A stretch of 64,000 nucleotides of DNA from Bagarius yarrelli (GCA_005784505.1 VCAZ01000158.1:264001-328000); one strand, 5' to 3'. Shown: positions 33,601 through 45,617, counted from the stretch's first letter. The notes: a model not told the origin generated them from the sequence alone. A program made the numbers and translations.

Positions 33601-35749
33601 TGAGCTGCGATTGTTTCCGAGCAAAACATTTCTTTACTTCTTTAAACAACAGTGAAGTTTTCAGGTTTTCACTGTATTGGGCCACCAAAAACCCATGACT
33701 ACGGCTAACTCACAAGTGGTGTTTAAACATTTATATGCAGAGAAGGACTAAAAGACTTGTTAAATCAGTGGACTTCTTCATCTGCCCCTAAATCTCAGCA
33801 TCTCTGGGGCAGGGGAATGCCGGTCTAAGTGCTGAGCAGAGACAAGGCATCAGACCATTATGTTATTTTTAGGCCAGACATATTTGTCTTAATGATCTCT
33901 CTTTTACTCTTCCTCACTGCCTCTGTCTTCCCCACTTTCCCACTCCCCCACATCTCAGCTCTCATGCCACTGCTGGATCTCTAACACGCTGGCATTTTGT
34001 TAAGTTTTTGTGCTTATGTTTTCAATAACCATGCTCCCTTTATGAAGTGAAGGCTTTCAGGCCCTCAGGAAATTTCTTCATAAAGCTTATTTTACATGAG
34101 GATGTTGGCATCCCACCCCCTTCAGCCCATTAAATGATTAAGCCTAAAAGGTATTCTTTTAGCCACCAATTCCCAATTGTGTGTCTCTCATGGAAAATGT
34201 CTACACAGTATACTTCTTTACTCTGAAAGTCTAAAAGGAAATGCATTGATAATAAGGCTACTTTTTGATGTAAAAAAAAGCAAAGTATTCTTGTGGTGCC
34301 CCTCTCATTCTTCATGCTATAGGCGAGGCACAGTTTTAGATGGCCAGTGCCCTGATATGTGAGATTAGAGGAGTTTAATGAACCCATGGGGCCTGTGCAG
34401 GCATTCTAATAGCCCATTTTTATCATCCTACGACTTCCTCTAGCTCTCCCTGTGGAGAGGAGGAGGGACTTCGTGGTCTTGTTGGAGCCCAGTGATAAAA
34501 CCTTGGCCTGGGTTCACAGGCTGCTGGAAATAGTATGAGCCTTAAAGTTTTTCTAGTGTAAAAATCAAATGTCAGCATGCTCAGACTTGGGAGACCCTGA
34601 CAGCTTTAGAGGTACACTGGGAAACCCGGTAGGAGACAAGCAGAACATTTGGGTATTTGGTCAAATATCCTAGACAAACTGTGGTGGTTTGGTTTTTAAA
34701 AATGTCATCACTACATGTCTACATTAACTTTACTAGCTGTGTCCTAACCCGCAAGGAAATCAGAAACTCTTTTCAACTTAATAAGCTAATGAGATTGCAG
34801 GACTGAATTTGGCTTGGATTTCATTCTTCGGTTATTGGACTGCTACATCGTAGTCCTGAAAAATTCTATGCCTGTGCTGTTTCACTTAAGCAGTATAGCA
34901 ACATGACCTCTAAGAAACTCAAAGAAGTGGGCGTATGGTGCTTGTCCTCATTTGAAGCATCTCCAGAGAATACTTTACTCCGAGGCTTTCAGGGAAATGT
35001 GTTGCTAGGAGGCTGCTGTGAGAAAACAAAAAAAACATAAAACAACAAAAGCAGAATGCATAATTTCTCCAGCTTGGCGGAACATGAGAGGGTTTGTCCG
35101 TCTCACAACATCGGCATGCTGGATGCAATGGAGACTCTGAGATGAGCAGCCATGGGGTCTTTTTATGAGCTGCTCGGAAAAAAATCCTGTCCTGCTTCCC
35201 ACGACGCCCAGACCAGCGTCATTAGCTCTGTAGAAATTAGAAAGAAGGAAACAAGGGGAAAACGGCCCGATATGGAAGTGGGATGGGAAATTAAGAAAGA
35301 CTTAATGTGAGTGAGAGATGAGGAGCATAAGGAGGGGTGAGGTGACCTTCATGGCTAGCTTAAAAATCTCTGGCTGTCTGTGCTGGTGTATCCGGCTTCC
35401 ACAGCGACAGTTGGAGCGATGACTCCAGTTTTTTAGTAATTCTGCTCTCCAGGGCAAGGACAGAGCGATCAGGAAGTATTAGCACATGGTGAGAAAACCA
35501 TAGCAGTGTTGCTGTTTCTTCTGTCTTCTGGCATGCTTAATAGCAGAAGTGGCTCCAGAATAGCACTGATAAACTTGTTCTAAGTGTTGTGTTCAAAGCT
35601 GCACTTCGTCCGAGTTCATGCATCCCTCTTCTGCAGTTTCTCTTACATGGCCTCTGTTTCTTTTAAGCATGTGGACCCTTTTGCTTTAAAGGCTATAAGA
35701 ATACAGAAGCTATCGCAGTTATACAGAAAGTTTTTTTTATTGGTTACAG
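33601..35749. other. Complex, repeat-poor stretch; candidate regulatory landscape
   Basis: About 2.1 kb without microsatellites or SINEs, unusual for this window. Balanced segments at 33760-34110, 34320-34540 and 34910-35330 look like they could be conserved noncoding elements, but I recognise no specific one. Short frames (61-85 codons) on both strands overlap and have no domains. Confidence 0.35.
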
Positions 35750-35925
35750 CAGGGGTAACCAAACTCAGTCCTGAAGGTTCCATGTACTGCAGAGTTTAAC
35801 TTGCCTCAACACACCTACCCGTAAGTTTTAAGTATACCTAGTAAGATCCTAATTAGTTGGTTCGGGTGTGTTTGATTAGGGTTGGAGCTAAACTCTGCAG
35901 GACACCTGCCATCCAGGACTGAATC
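35750..35925. mobile_element. hAT-like palindromic MITE, copy 2
   Basis: Begins 'CAGGGGTAACCAAACTCAGT' and contains 'CTGCAGAGTTTAACTTGCC' and, in inverse, 'GGAGCTAAACTCTGCAGGAC'. It shares 'AAGTATACCTAG(T/C)AAGATC' and 'GTGTTTGATTAGGGTTGGAG' with the copy at 22030-22194. The left inverted arm is shortened and the right end is rearranged. Confidence 0.83.
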
Positions 35926-37339
35926 CAGGACAGGTTTGCCCTTCTCCTCCCTATGGTCATTCCAGCCTCTAGGTATAGTAGTATGACCGAAATAACCCTG
36001 TGAGAAACCTCTACCATTGCTCAATTTAGACTGATATGCATGTTTTCAAAACACAAAATAGTAGCTTGCCGACTGTAGCTAAATTGTTCATTCATTCATG
36101 TGATCAGAAAACCACTTCAATGACCCTCTGCTGTCAGGAGGAGTAAAGTTTTATCCACGAGACTGAATGTTTTGGTAACAGAGAAGCTCATGTTAAAGGC
36201 AGATGTTATCAGGACTGTTTGAATAAGGTGGGATAGATGGATGGGTAAATGGATGGGTGGAATGAGAGCCTGGTAACCTCGCTGCTTCTTTTAGATAAGA
36301 GCATACTGACTTCAGCACCCATCCATAAATCTTAGCCTTATTCTACAAATTTGTCTTTATTAACATCTAGCTAAATGAAAAAACATGCACAAGCGAAACT
36401 AATCCTAGAAATTAACGAGACGATTAGTAAAATTTGAGCTTCAGGAATTCAAAGCAAATTTACATAACAGTTAATTATTTGTTCACTACCTAATTCAATA
36501 CACATGAACTCACACAGTTGACTCACAATATTAGCCCTAGCTTTTGCTAGTGCAGCTCAACTAAAGGGTCATATTTGATATATATTTGATCATCTGTGTA
36601 CAGTTGAATCCAACATTAGGGCTATTGGGAGTCAAGAAATCGATTCTTTTAAAGTCGACTCCTCATCACCACTCAGGATTAGCTTTCTGGTCACCTCTAG
36701 TCTAGTACTCTTTTAAAGTATCAGCTGTTTAATTTATTAACACGATTGTGATATTGATTAATTTGCTTTGTTCGTTTAAACTAAAATAATCTTTTTTCAA
36801 TTTTTGAAAAATTACTTTTTTTTGTTATATTTAATCAAAATGGGCTTTTCTATAAAAATGCATATGTACATGATAAAAACAATACAATTTAATTCCTTCA
36901 CGATCTATTTCTTCGTCCAAACGATATCATAACAGAGTTGAGAACAACGTACTGCGCCATGTGTCTATATAATAAAACATGATGTTAATACAATGTTCCC
37001 TTGTAATTACTTCCTGGCACGTGTTTCTGAAACATGGCATCAAGTACGGGACAAGAGCGGCGTCGAACGAATCCTGTCAGAGCGCAAATTAAGTTCAATA
37101 ATAAACGGTAGGCAATTAGATCGGCTATTATGGTGGTGTAGAGGTGAAACTGTGCGGGCACCAGGGGCAGAGGCAAACATATGGCTCGACTCAGCTCAAG
37201 ACTTTCTTAATAAGTGCCGTAGCGGCTGCTGAAAGATTCGTTTGTCTTCTCGATTAAGGTAGAGAAGAAGAGGACTGTAGGTGTAAGAAGGTACTACATT
37301 TGAGTAAGTATGTATTTGCCAACTGTTAAAAAAAGGATG
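35926..37339. other. Gene-free stretch with a candidate conserved block at 37000-37240
   Basis: 37000-37240 is balanced, CpG-containing and non-repetitive within AT-rich flanks, and carries 'AATAATAAACGGTAGGCAAT'. A 79-codon plus-strand frame overlaps it without recognisable domains. The rest is AT-rich unique sequence with a short (GGAT)n run at about 36233-36262. Confidence 0.3.
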
Positions 37340-37645
37340 TTCTATATAGTATTGTTACAGGAAGTTTAAAGAAAATTCGGACGCACTACATCCGCCATGT
37401 TAATATTGTCACGTGATGTGCAAACGATTGCAATTTAACCACAAGCTAATTAACGACCTTTCCTCATTTTGGAGTATGATGTGTTGTATCTTCTGGTGGC
37501 TTATGGTATGGTAAAGTGTTCACCGTATGTGTAACTCAGAATCCAGGCGGGAGTACTGGAACTTTTCACTTACTGTTTTTGGCATACTAACAATTCGGAC
37601 ATACTATATATAGTAGTGAAGTATGCGATTTTGGACAAAGTAGGA
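37340..37645 (+). repeat. Dispersed repeat with ACTATATA end, copy 1
   Basis: Shares 'CCGCCATGTTAATATTGTCA', a 'TTTTGGAGTATGATG' segment and a 'CCGTATGTGTAAC' segment with 49697-50010, and its interior and end with 38690-38890. It ends with 'CATACTATATATAGTAGTGA' and 'GTATGCGATTTTGGAC'. The family looks like a nonautonomous DNA element; the superfamily is not resolved. Confidence 0.6.
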
Positions 37646-38137
37646 AGTCTTCACTCTGCAAAGTGTTTGAGATTTTGGATGAGCACCAGGAAGAGTCTGG
37701 GAGTCAGATCAGGACCGCACCCTTCTGTATTAACTCGCTAATCCAAACCTCATCCACCCTTCAACCTCCTCGTTCCTTATTCTTCCTCCTCCTATTTCTC
37801 TCTCTCTCCTTTAACATCTCTTTTATTCCTCATTTTCTAAGTTGCCAGGAATCCCTTGCCCTGAGGAGGAGGAGGAGGTCTGCTTTCATGTGGGGAGCCG
37901 AGCACCGGCAATCAGGGAGCTAACCATACACACACTCACACGGAGACACACACACACACACATGCATGTTTTAAATACTTCATTCGGTTCCACACAGAAG
38001 ACAAATGAGTCAAGGAGAAGCAGATATTCGAGTGACCACACACACACACTGATGAAGAAAATCGCTAACGAGGGCACTCAGAACATGCATGAGCTAGTTT
38101 GTTTTTGACATGGAGAAGTTTTTCCTCAGCCTTTTTA

Positions 38138-38178
<41 letters not shown>

Positions 38179-38477
38179 CAGGCTGCTCCTCCTTATCAGA
38201 CCAAGCATCATGCGTCATCATGCCTCACATTCTTCTTAAGGCTTCTCAGGACCACATCACTGAAATAAACAGATATCACAGGCTGGAGAAACCACTTGAA
38301 TATTATAAAAGAGCCCATTGGAGGAAAACTGAGGGGCCACAGACGAAGTAATGGCTTCCCTTTTGCATGGTTTTCTGATTTCTAGATACTTAACTATTTA
38401 CAAAGCGTTTCTTTGATCACAAGCAAGCAAACAAGGGCTGTGTGAAATGGATGTCTTAGTCTTAACTTAAGTCTTAA
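37646..38477. other. Unannotated sequence with AC microsatellites
   Basis: (AC)n tracts at about 37945-37962 and 38141-38175. Frames of 86-88 codons near 37663-38108 are in part translations of CT and AC tracts. No supported gene. Confidence 0.5.
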
Positions 38478-38632
38478 CTTAGGGGTTACGGTGTAGGAAT
38501 GTTGATCGAAATATTGTAAATTCGATTTCCAGGCTCATCAAACTGCCCCTGAGCAGGGCCCCTAAACCCTTAACTGCTCAGATGGATTAATAAAATATAT
38601 AAGAGTGTCTGGCAAATATCAAAAATTTAGAT
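38478..38632 (+). mobile_element. V-SINE copy
   Basis: 'AGGGGTTACGGTGTAGGAAT' head, 'AATTCGATTTCCAGGC' B-box region, linker 'CCCTGAGCAGGGCCCCTAAA' and a decayed tail 'TAAGAGTGTCTGGCAAATAT'. Confidence 0.75.
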
Positions 38633-38689
38633 TTACAAAATAAAAATCATGAAGCAGTCTCAGGTTAAGGTTGCTTGAAAAGTGCCGCA

Positions 38690-38890
38690 TCGCCTTTTTC
38701 GCTATTTTGGAATATGACGAGTTGTCTCTCCTGATTTTTAACTCAAAATCTAGCCGGAAGCAGTGGATCATCCAGGAAACTTTTCATATACCAATTTTTG
38801 CATAGTAATTTGCGTAAAAACGTTTGCAAACTACTTACCTTGCATACTCATTTTTGCACACTATATAGTATGAGTATGAAAATTGTGGCC
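38690..38890 (+). repeat. Dispersed repeat with ACTATATAGT end, copy 2
   Basis: Shares 'GCTATTTTGGAATATGACGA' with the 37.4-kb copy and 'GTTGTCTCTCCTGATT' with the 49.9-kb copy. Ends 'CACACTATATAGTATGAG' then 'GAAAATTGTGGCCAC'. Confidence 0.55.
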
Positions 38891-39689
38891 ACAGTTATTG
38901 GGCCAAAGTATCTAAACAAAAAATCTAACTCAAAAAAAAATTACAAATTTTAAAATTAAATTCATATTTATCCTTGAACTTGACTTTGGTTTATTGTGTG
39001 TTAATAATAAATTAAGATTTGCGTAATGGTTTTTTTCAGTTTTTGCTAATTAAGAATTTTTTTTTTCAGTTTTTTCGAAGAAATGGACTTCTGACAATCA
39101 CAACAATTCCACGAGTGCCACCGCTGTCGATTTATCCAGACATAAGCAAACGATACGTAGTTAATGTTCAGCTCCTTACAACTACTCAAAAGCACTAAAT
39201 AGTCACAACGAGGCACTTGTACAGACTAAACAAGCGGCGATTGTTCATACCCGTTCATCAAACTTTAAAAAAACCCACGCTGCTAATTGATAAAATTTTG
39301 TCATCAGCGTCCGAATTAACCAGTGAAGCAAAATCCTGAGCAGTTTATCTTCCAGAGAGGTTGTGTATTTTTTTAAGATGTGAACATTTTTTGTTTATGT
39401 CATTTAGATTGTTTTTTTTTTAGCTTGTAAAACCATGTCATAGTTGAGAAACAGAATCACGCTGGAAAAAAAAAATCACCCCCGATCATCTGGGTTTGAG
39501 TGAGACTTCCTGTTCGACAGTATCTCCAAGGACAGGTTTTACTTTATACATCAGAAAATGTCCACAGCTTTTTACAGTAACATTCAGTTACTGACGACAG
39601 CGTTATTATAATCAGCCGGTAGAAGAAGGGCTCACACCTCTAGTTTAGGAACAGGTTCCTCATATATGGAAGACGTCCTCATCAAGAGT
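38891..39689. other. AT-rich gene-free stretch
   Basis: Several A and T homopolymers. Nothing else seen. Confidence 0.5.
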
Positions 39690-39852
39690 AAAATACATTT
39701 ATCAATTTCTAAGATTAAGAAGTTTGGGGTTAAGGGCCTTGCTCAAGTGCCCAGAATGGTGGTTCTGGGAATTAAAACCTACAATCTTCCATTTACATAC
39801 ACCTTACCAACACCTTACCACCTCAACACATTACCCACTGAGCTACCATCGT
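39690..39852 (-). mobile_element. V-SINE copy, tail domain mostly lost
   Basis: Minus-strand head 'GGTAGCTCAGTGGGTAATGT', linker 'GGGCACTTGAGCAAGGCCCT'. A TTACATACACCTTACCAAC-type segment between head and B-box region is a local expansion ('ACACCTTACC' occurs twice). Confidence 0.8.
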
Positions 39853-39990
39853 TATGATCTTCAAATGAAGGATTAGCTTGGCTTTTACAATATTATAATA
39901 TTCTATGTACCCTAGAATGTTACCGCTTCTTGCTTAGCAACAGACCCAACCAATCAGACACAACATAGAACAAAAACAGCTCAGCATGAG

Positions 39991-40142
39991 TTACATTTAC
40001 ATTTCTGGCATTTATCAGATGCCTTCATCAGAGTCACTTATATTACATTCAGCTCTATTCTAGTTTTTATCCAACTGAGCAGTTAAGGGTTAAGGGCCTT
40101 GCTCAGGGGCCCAGCAGTGGCAGATTAGTGGTACTGGGACAC
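39991..40142 (-). mobile_element. V-SINE copy truncated at the tRNA head
   Basis: Tail domain 'TACATTTCTGGCATTTATCA' and 'GATGCCTTCATCAGAGTCAC', then linker 'GGGCCTTGCTCAGGGGCCCA', ending in 'GTGGTACTGGGA'. The B-box and A-box regions are missing. Confidence 0.85.
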
Positions 40143-40205
40143 TGAGAAATTAGCAAAGCTGAAGTTTTTACTCTTTGATAGTTATGTCCAGTTTTATTTG
40201 AATAC

Positions 40206-40325
40206 TGGGAAAGTAGTAACGCAGTGGTTAAGGTGTTGGCCTGCTAATTGGCAGATTGGGCTTCGATTCCCAGCATCACCAAATTGCCATTGATGGTCTC
40301 CTAAGCAGGGCCCTTAACCACCAAT
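40206..40325 (+). mobile_element. V-SINE head, left half of an inverted pair
   Basis: 'GTAACGCAGTGGTTAAGGTG' A-box region, 'GGGCTTCGATTCCCAGCATC' B-box region and linker 'CCTAAGCAGGGCCCTTAACC'. It ends where the next copy's tail begins. Confidence 0.88.
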
Positions 40326-40474
40326 TACGGCATTTATCAGACGCCTTTATCCAGAGCGAATTACATTTATCAGCAATTGGGGGTTAAAGACCTTGCTCAG
40401 GGGCCCCAATAGTGGCAACTCTGTGGTACTGGGAATCGAACCAGAATCTTCCATTTAGCACTGCGCTACCACGT
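40326..40474 (-). mobile_element. V-SINE copy, right half of an inverted pair
   Basis: Begins with the tail 'CGGCATTTATCAGACGCCTT' and 'TATCCAGAGCGAATTAC', then linker 'GACCTTGCTCAGGGGCCCC', 'CTGGGAATCGAACC' and head 'GCACTGCGCTACCACGTCCC'. It abuts the plus-strand copy with no spacer. Confidence 0.9.
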
Positions 40475-41703
40475 CCCTGATTTAAATGACTTAAGTTATT
40501 TACTTTTTATTTACGTATGTGCCTGACACTTCATCTGACTCGAAACAGTACACCAATCTGAGCTAATGATACTGTGTATACAACAGTACATCACTGCCTA
40601 CCATGACTAATTGATGGCACAATTTGAACCCAACTAGTTCCATTGGACAACTGATTCGTATTAAATAACAAATAAGTCTTAACAGATAGTATGTAACATA
40701 ATAAATAGCACATAACATAGTACAAGGATCTGATATGGAGTTGAGATTACTGATGTTGTATGTTTGAATTTCTTGAGTGTATTTTCATCCCGGTCTGGGA
40801 TGATAGACATGATATCATAATTTTGCGCCATTGCGAATGACCTCATTACAATAAAGTATAATAGACCCATTAAACTGTTATTTTGAACCGATTCCCTAAA
40901 ACAAAAAATCCGAAAGAACGTTTGTCCCAAAAGAGGTTACCTCCTGATGTAAAAGTGTGGGAAAGGGTGTTATTTAGCCAATCATGGCTGCTGATACGCA
41001 AATATGCAAATAAGAAGAAGATCCAGGGTTTGGAATCAGTCAGGATTTATTGGTAAACCCCAGGTAAAGTTGGAACAGTGTAAACATCCACTGGAAAAAC
41101 TGGAGAAATATTATGCATGTTACTTATGCAGTAAATCTCGATTTCCTACTGTGTTAATGTTTTGCAATTAGCAAATTAGCTAAATAGTTGTTTTTTGGGG
41201 GTCTCTTCAACTTTACACATTGTTTTTTATCTTGTCGCGCAACAGGTGAAGCAGAAACATTAATCCGATTGCATTTAGGAAACCTCAAAGGAGGTTTCAA
41301 AACCTTGCAAAAGCATGACAAAGGAATGCAAGCGGCTAAGCTGAGTTGGACTGGGCCGCTTCGCTAAATGCTGCTTGGCACCAGGAGGTTCGAGGGTCAG
41401 ACCTGTTGATGTAAGTTGGAATCAGCTGTTAACATAAACACAGCGCCATCTTCAGGTTCGAAGACCCTGAGATGGTGAATCGAACCCTTTTCAGTTCTCA
41501 AACACACACTTATCAATGTGCTACGCTAACCACCGTCTTCTTAAATAGTTTCCGCTTTTTTCCAGCGGTTTCTGTCTGCTCACGACGAGCGACTGTTAAG
41601 GAGACTTGCCAAACTCAAACGCCAAACCGCCATTCGCAGTTGTGTGAGTTTCCCCCTCTTTTCATGTAAAACCGCATAGGATGCTGCGCTTGTGCTGCAA
41701 AAT
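40475..41703. other. Unannotated gene-free stretch
   Basis: Unique, AT-leaning to balanced sequence. 'CGCAAATATGCAAATAAG' near 40997 is a perfect octamer-type motif (ATGCAAAT) but alone is weak evidence of regulation. Confidence 0.45.
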
Positions 41704-41945
41704 GCTGCAACTAGGGTTGTGTATTGACAAGAACCTCGTAAATATCACAATGTAAGTGTTACCATGATATATATATTACAATATACTGCAATACAAAACA
41801 TAGTTGTAATGGTAAAAAAAGTACAACAAATACAAAGAGGTGCACTTATTTTTTCCACCATGTTTGCTTCTGGGACAACCGTATGTGTCAGCGCCAACAC
41901 AGGAGCGGAGGAGGAGACGTCTGACACGCAGAAGGTAAATGTCCA
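41704..41945 (+). repeat. Dispersed repeat (CACCATGTTTGCTTCTGGGA family), copy 1
   Basis: Matches 59700-59930 in order: AT-alternating 'ATATATTACAATATACTGCA', 'AAATACAAAG', 'TTTTTTCCACCATGTTTGC', 'TTCTGGGACAA' and 'ACAGGAGCGGAGGAGGAG'. The 79-codon frame at 41764-42003 runs across it; the equivalent frame is broken in the other copy, so it is not evidence of a gene. Confidence 0.7.
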
Positions 41946-42524
41946 ACTACTACTATCTTCTCAGGGATTGTCATTGGATAATGAATTTTGCGAAAGTTTA
42001 TAAATGTGTAGCACAACATCAACAATCAATAATCAGGACTAATTATATTAACATGAATATAAATTTTGTTAGAAATGTACTAAATGAATTAGCATTGATA
42101 TGAAAGAATAAGTTGACAATAACGATATTGGTTGTGTTTTTGTGGTTTTTAAAGGGCAAGTTTATAAATTCATCCAATAATATTAGGAAAATTTAGAAAG
42201 ATTTAAAGATGGCGGTGGACTGGCAGACACTTTAGCAGCACGGCTTCACTGACATGCCGTCGTTTTGACGTGCTGGATTACTGAGATCCTGTCCTGGATT
42301 TTCAGCACTCAGAGTCTCAGTTCAGATGATTGGCGTCTGTGTGTAGATGAAGCAGATGGTTGTGGTGGCGGCTGGAGGTCGGATGCGGCGGAGCCTTCGG
42401 GAAACGTGGGTTTTATCTGATTCGCTGTCAATCTCATTGAAATCTCTACAGCTAAAATATTTACACATCAGTGGAACAGCAACATCTAAACCTGCGACGA
42501 TTACAGCTACCCTAATGAAACACT

Positions 42525-42528
<4 letters not shown>
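41946..42528. other. Unannotated sequence
   Basis: No feature recognised. 42220-42480 is balanced and CpG-containing. Confidence 0.4.

Positions 42529-42561
<33 letters not shown>
42529..42561. repeat. (AC)n microsatellite
   Basis: About 16 AC units. Confidence 0.95.
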
Positions 42562-42565
<4 letters not shown>

Positions 42566-42639
42566 AATCACTGCTGAGTTTCTTCCTGACTCAGGAAGCG
42601 GAGTCAAATTTCTGTGGTTGTCGCGCCGGACTGGCTCCT

Positions 42640-42707
42640 GTCTCTCTATCTCTCTCTCCCTCTCTGTCTGTCTGTTTTTCTCTCTCTCTTGGACTCTTTC
42701 TATTTCC

Positions 42708-42740
<33 letters not shown>

Positions 42741-42764
42741 TCTGTCTCGTCACTCTTCCCTCTC

Positions 42765-42815
<51 letters not shown>

Positions 42816-43016
42816 TTTTGTCTCTCTCTCTGTCTCGTCAGTCTGTCCCTCTCTATGTCTGTCTGTCTCTGTCTGTCTCTCTCTCTCTGTCTCTCATGCA
42901 CTCTTTCTCTTTTCCTCTCTCTCTCTGTCTCCTTCTCTGTCGCTGTCTCTCTCTGTCTCTTTCTCTGTCGCTCTCTCCCTGTGTCTCTCTCTGTCTCTCT
43001 CTCTCTTTCTTTTTGT
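42640..43016. repeat. Long (CT)n-rich polypyrimidine tract
   Basis: About 375 bases, almost entirely C and T, of CTCT, TCTG and TTTC words with partly repeated blocks such as 'CTCTCTCTGTCTCGTCA' at about 42737 and 42824. The 168- and 222-codon frames here read Leu/Ser repeats and are not genes. Confidence 0.95.
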
Positions 43017-43373
43017 CACACACATTCTTTCCTACACACACACACTTTTGCCATCTGTATTTTAACAGTATTCATAAACAGGTCATCTTTGCTAACTATA
43101 AAATCCCCATCAGCCAATAAAATTCCAGCTTCGATAAATATTAGTGACATGCAAATTAGCCTGGTCCAATTAAGCGTTACTCATCTGTCTAGACGTTCTC
43201 TTTATTTACCTTATTATAAGTTTGTCAACAAAACTAGCCAATCCCCAGACAACAACACAACAGCTGCTAGTTTATTAGCCAGCTAACATTGACGTTGTTT
43301 AAATGATTAACGTTACATAAATGTCTGACTAACATATTATTTTTAGTTTATCCTTATCATGTCATATTTTTAT
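43017..43373. other. Unannotated sequence
   Basis: Short AC runs at the left, then unique AT-leaning sequence. Confidence 0.45.
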
Positions 43374-43456
43374 TTATAACATTTTGCAGACAACCTTATC
43401 AAGAAGTTTTGGGATTCGAACCCATGATCTTCTGATCAATAGTTCAACACTTGATA
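43374..43456 (-). mobile_element. V-SINE copy with large internal deletion
   Basis: Tail fragment 'CATTTTGCAGACAACCTTAT' joined almost directly to 'GGGATTCGAACCCATGATCT' and 'CTGATCAATAGTTCAACAC'. The linker is lost. Confidence 0.75.
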
Positions 43457-43813
43457 GGCTGAGAGTATTTATGGCATCCCCCAGCATCTAACAACGTATT
43501 AAAACTTTATAGGCAATCGACCAAACATTTATACGATCAGAACCAGAGCGAGTTAAAGGGCAGATCCAGATGTTGTTCGATTATTTCAGGCTGAATCGTG
43601 TGTATTAATGACAGAGTTAAGCAAACGCAGTGTGTTTATAGGCCACGCTGGTGTCTTCTTTGCTTCGTAGTTTATTACGCCGCGGCACATCTGTATGAGC
43701 GCACAGCTGTAGAGTGAGCGCCAGGTGGTGTGTGTCAGAGTCAGAGAAGAGGATTTAAACTTCGGGTTAAACTTACAGACACACTCTCTCATACACTCAC
43801 TTACTCTCTTTCC
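43457..43813. other. Unannotated sequence
   Basis: No feature seen; it leads into an AC/CT-rich block. Confidence 0.45.
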
Positions 43814-43850
43814 CACACACACACAAACACACACACACACACACACACAC
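43814..43850. repeat. (AC)n microsatellite
   Basis: About 18 units with one AAAC interruption, inside a longer 'CACA/CTCT' low-complexity block (43780-43990). Confidence 0.93.
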
Positions 43851-44099
43851 TGTTTCTCTTTCACACTTACACTTATTCTTACACAAATATTCTCCCTTGC
43901 TTTCTCACTCACACACACAATCATTCTCTCGCTCTTTAACATACACACTCGCACACACTCTTTATCTCTAAGTCTCTCTCTCGTTTACTCTATCGTTCTC
44001 TGTGAAATGGACGGATTCCTGGGTGAGACGGATCTCTGAAATCCAGATGTTTATTAAGACACCCTGAACTTCACCTTATGCAGAGCATCTGGCTCTGAG

Positions 44100-44102
<3 letters not shown>

Positions 44103-44130
<28 letters not shown>
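44103..44130. repeat. (AC)n microsatellite
   Basis: 14 perfect AC units. Confidence 0.94.
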
Positions 44131-45617
44131 TGTCTTATTGTCTCATCAACACAAGGTCACTTCATCCAGCATTCTGTTTTTTTTTTCATTTTAACCCTTC
44201 GATTTCCTCCTCATTCACAGATCCGTCGCTTCTCGCTCATCATTTCACACCTTATTTTCAGCACCAGCTTTCACTCCTGCCTGCAGCTGGATCTGGTTAC
44301 ATTTAGAGGAACGTTTGTGTCCCGGTGTGTGCGTGTGTGTGTATGTGCGTGTTATTCTGCTGATTATGGGTAGAGATAAATGAATGAATAATAAATAAAG
44401 CGGAGAGGCCGTCTTTGTTCTGTCTAACATACAGTGCTGTAATGTATGAAGCTGCGGTGGAAAGCGAGCTGCTGGCACTTCGGTGTGGTCCTAGCAAACA
44501 GCGGTGACGTCACATTAGCAAGCGTTCCACATGATTCACTTTGATCCCAGGCTCACATGACTACTTCCAACTGAATTTTACATCCTGATAAACAATATAG
44601 AGATACGCAATGACGAGCTTTAAACATTTAAAACACCAGACATTTTTTTAAATACATTTTTATCTTGTGACGTTTAACAAGAAATTAGTTTTAGCTTCAG
44701 TGAAATACTTGTAAAATTACTAAAACTTAAATATATAAAATATTACATCATATTTTTTTTGATAGATATCAATAAAACCCACCAAAAAAAGTTTTTTTAT
44801 GTAAGAAAATAAGAAAGTGTCTTGCTAAGCTAAGCTAAACTGCAATGATAATTTATAAATCTATTTATATTTCCCCTACAATAGCTAGATCTGGCTGCGC
44901 CCACATGCCGTTCAGGTTTCAATGATTTTTAATGAACAAATTTCTATTTTATTTTACTACAGTATTATTAGTACTATTAATGATAAGTACTTTTTAAGTA
45001 CTTACAAATTATTAATAAACAACAAATCATATGTTCTCTGAGGCAGACGTTGTGGTTAATAGTTAGTTTATAGTGAGAATTTAAATTGGTGGTAGATAAA
45101 TCAAACAAAATATGGTTACACTTTAGTTTGTAACCAATTCATATGTTGAACTATTAACTATATCGCAAATTCTTATTATAAACTATCAACTAAATATTAA
45201 CTATTATTTTTTTATTTATTTATTTAGTTTGTATCCTATCAGAGATCTGAATAATACATTTAATTTCAGTTATTCAGTTAATCAGTTATTTTTATTTAAG
45301 CTGTTATTATATTTGTGTGTGTGTGTGTGTGTGCGTGTGTTTCACTAACAGAGTTTTCCCCTTCTCAGTGTTTATTAGTTCTCCTTTACTGGCCACGTGG
45401 GTGATGTCTGGACTCTGTGTATAGATGTGTGTTTGTATGGGCATTTTGTGTGTGTGTATGTGTGTGTGTGTGTGTGTGTTGATCAGGCTGATTTGTAAGT
45501 GACAGACGGTGTAGCGATAAGAGCTCTGTTCTCTGTGTCTGCTAACTTGCTGATGACAGCCAGGACCAGACGACGTGTGTGTGTGTGTGTGTCTGTGTGT
45601 TTGTGTTTACCGAGGGG
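44131..45617. other. Gene-free stretch with GT microsatellites
   Basis: AT-rich from 44580 to 45300. (GT)n tracts at about 45314-45333, 45450-45479 and 45575-45592. Segments 45020-45075 and 45120-45190 contain inverted 'AATAGTTAGTTTATAGTGAG' / 'GAACTATTAACTATATCGCA'-like matches, perhaps an old foldback element. Confidence 0.5.

Noticed and set aside
40990..41010. Octamer motif ATGCAAAT as a POU-factor site
   Set aside because: A single 8-base match in 64 kb is expected by chance and has no gene beside it.
42614..43286. 222- and 168-codon open frames
   Set aside because: They are translations of a CT-rich polypyrimidine tract (Leu/Ser repeats) and remain open in several frames for compositional reasons.
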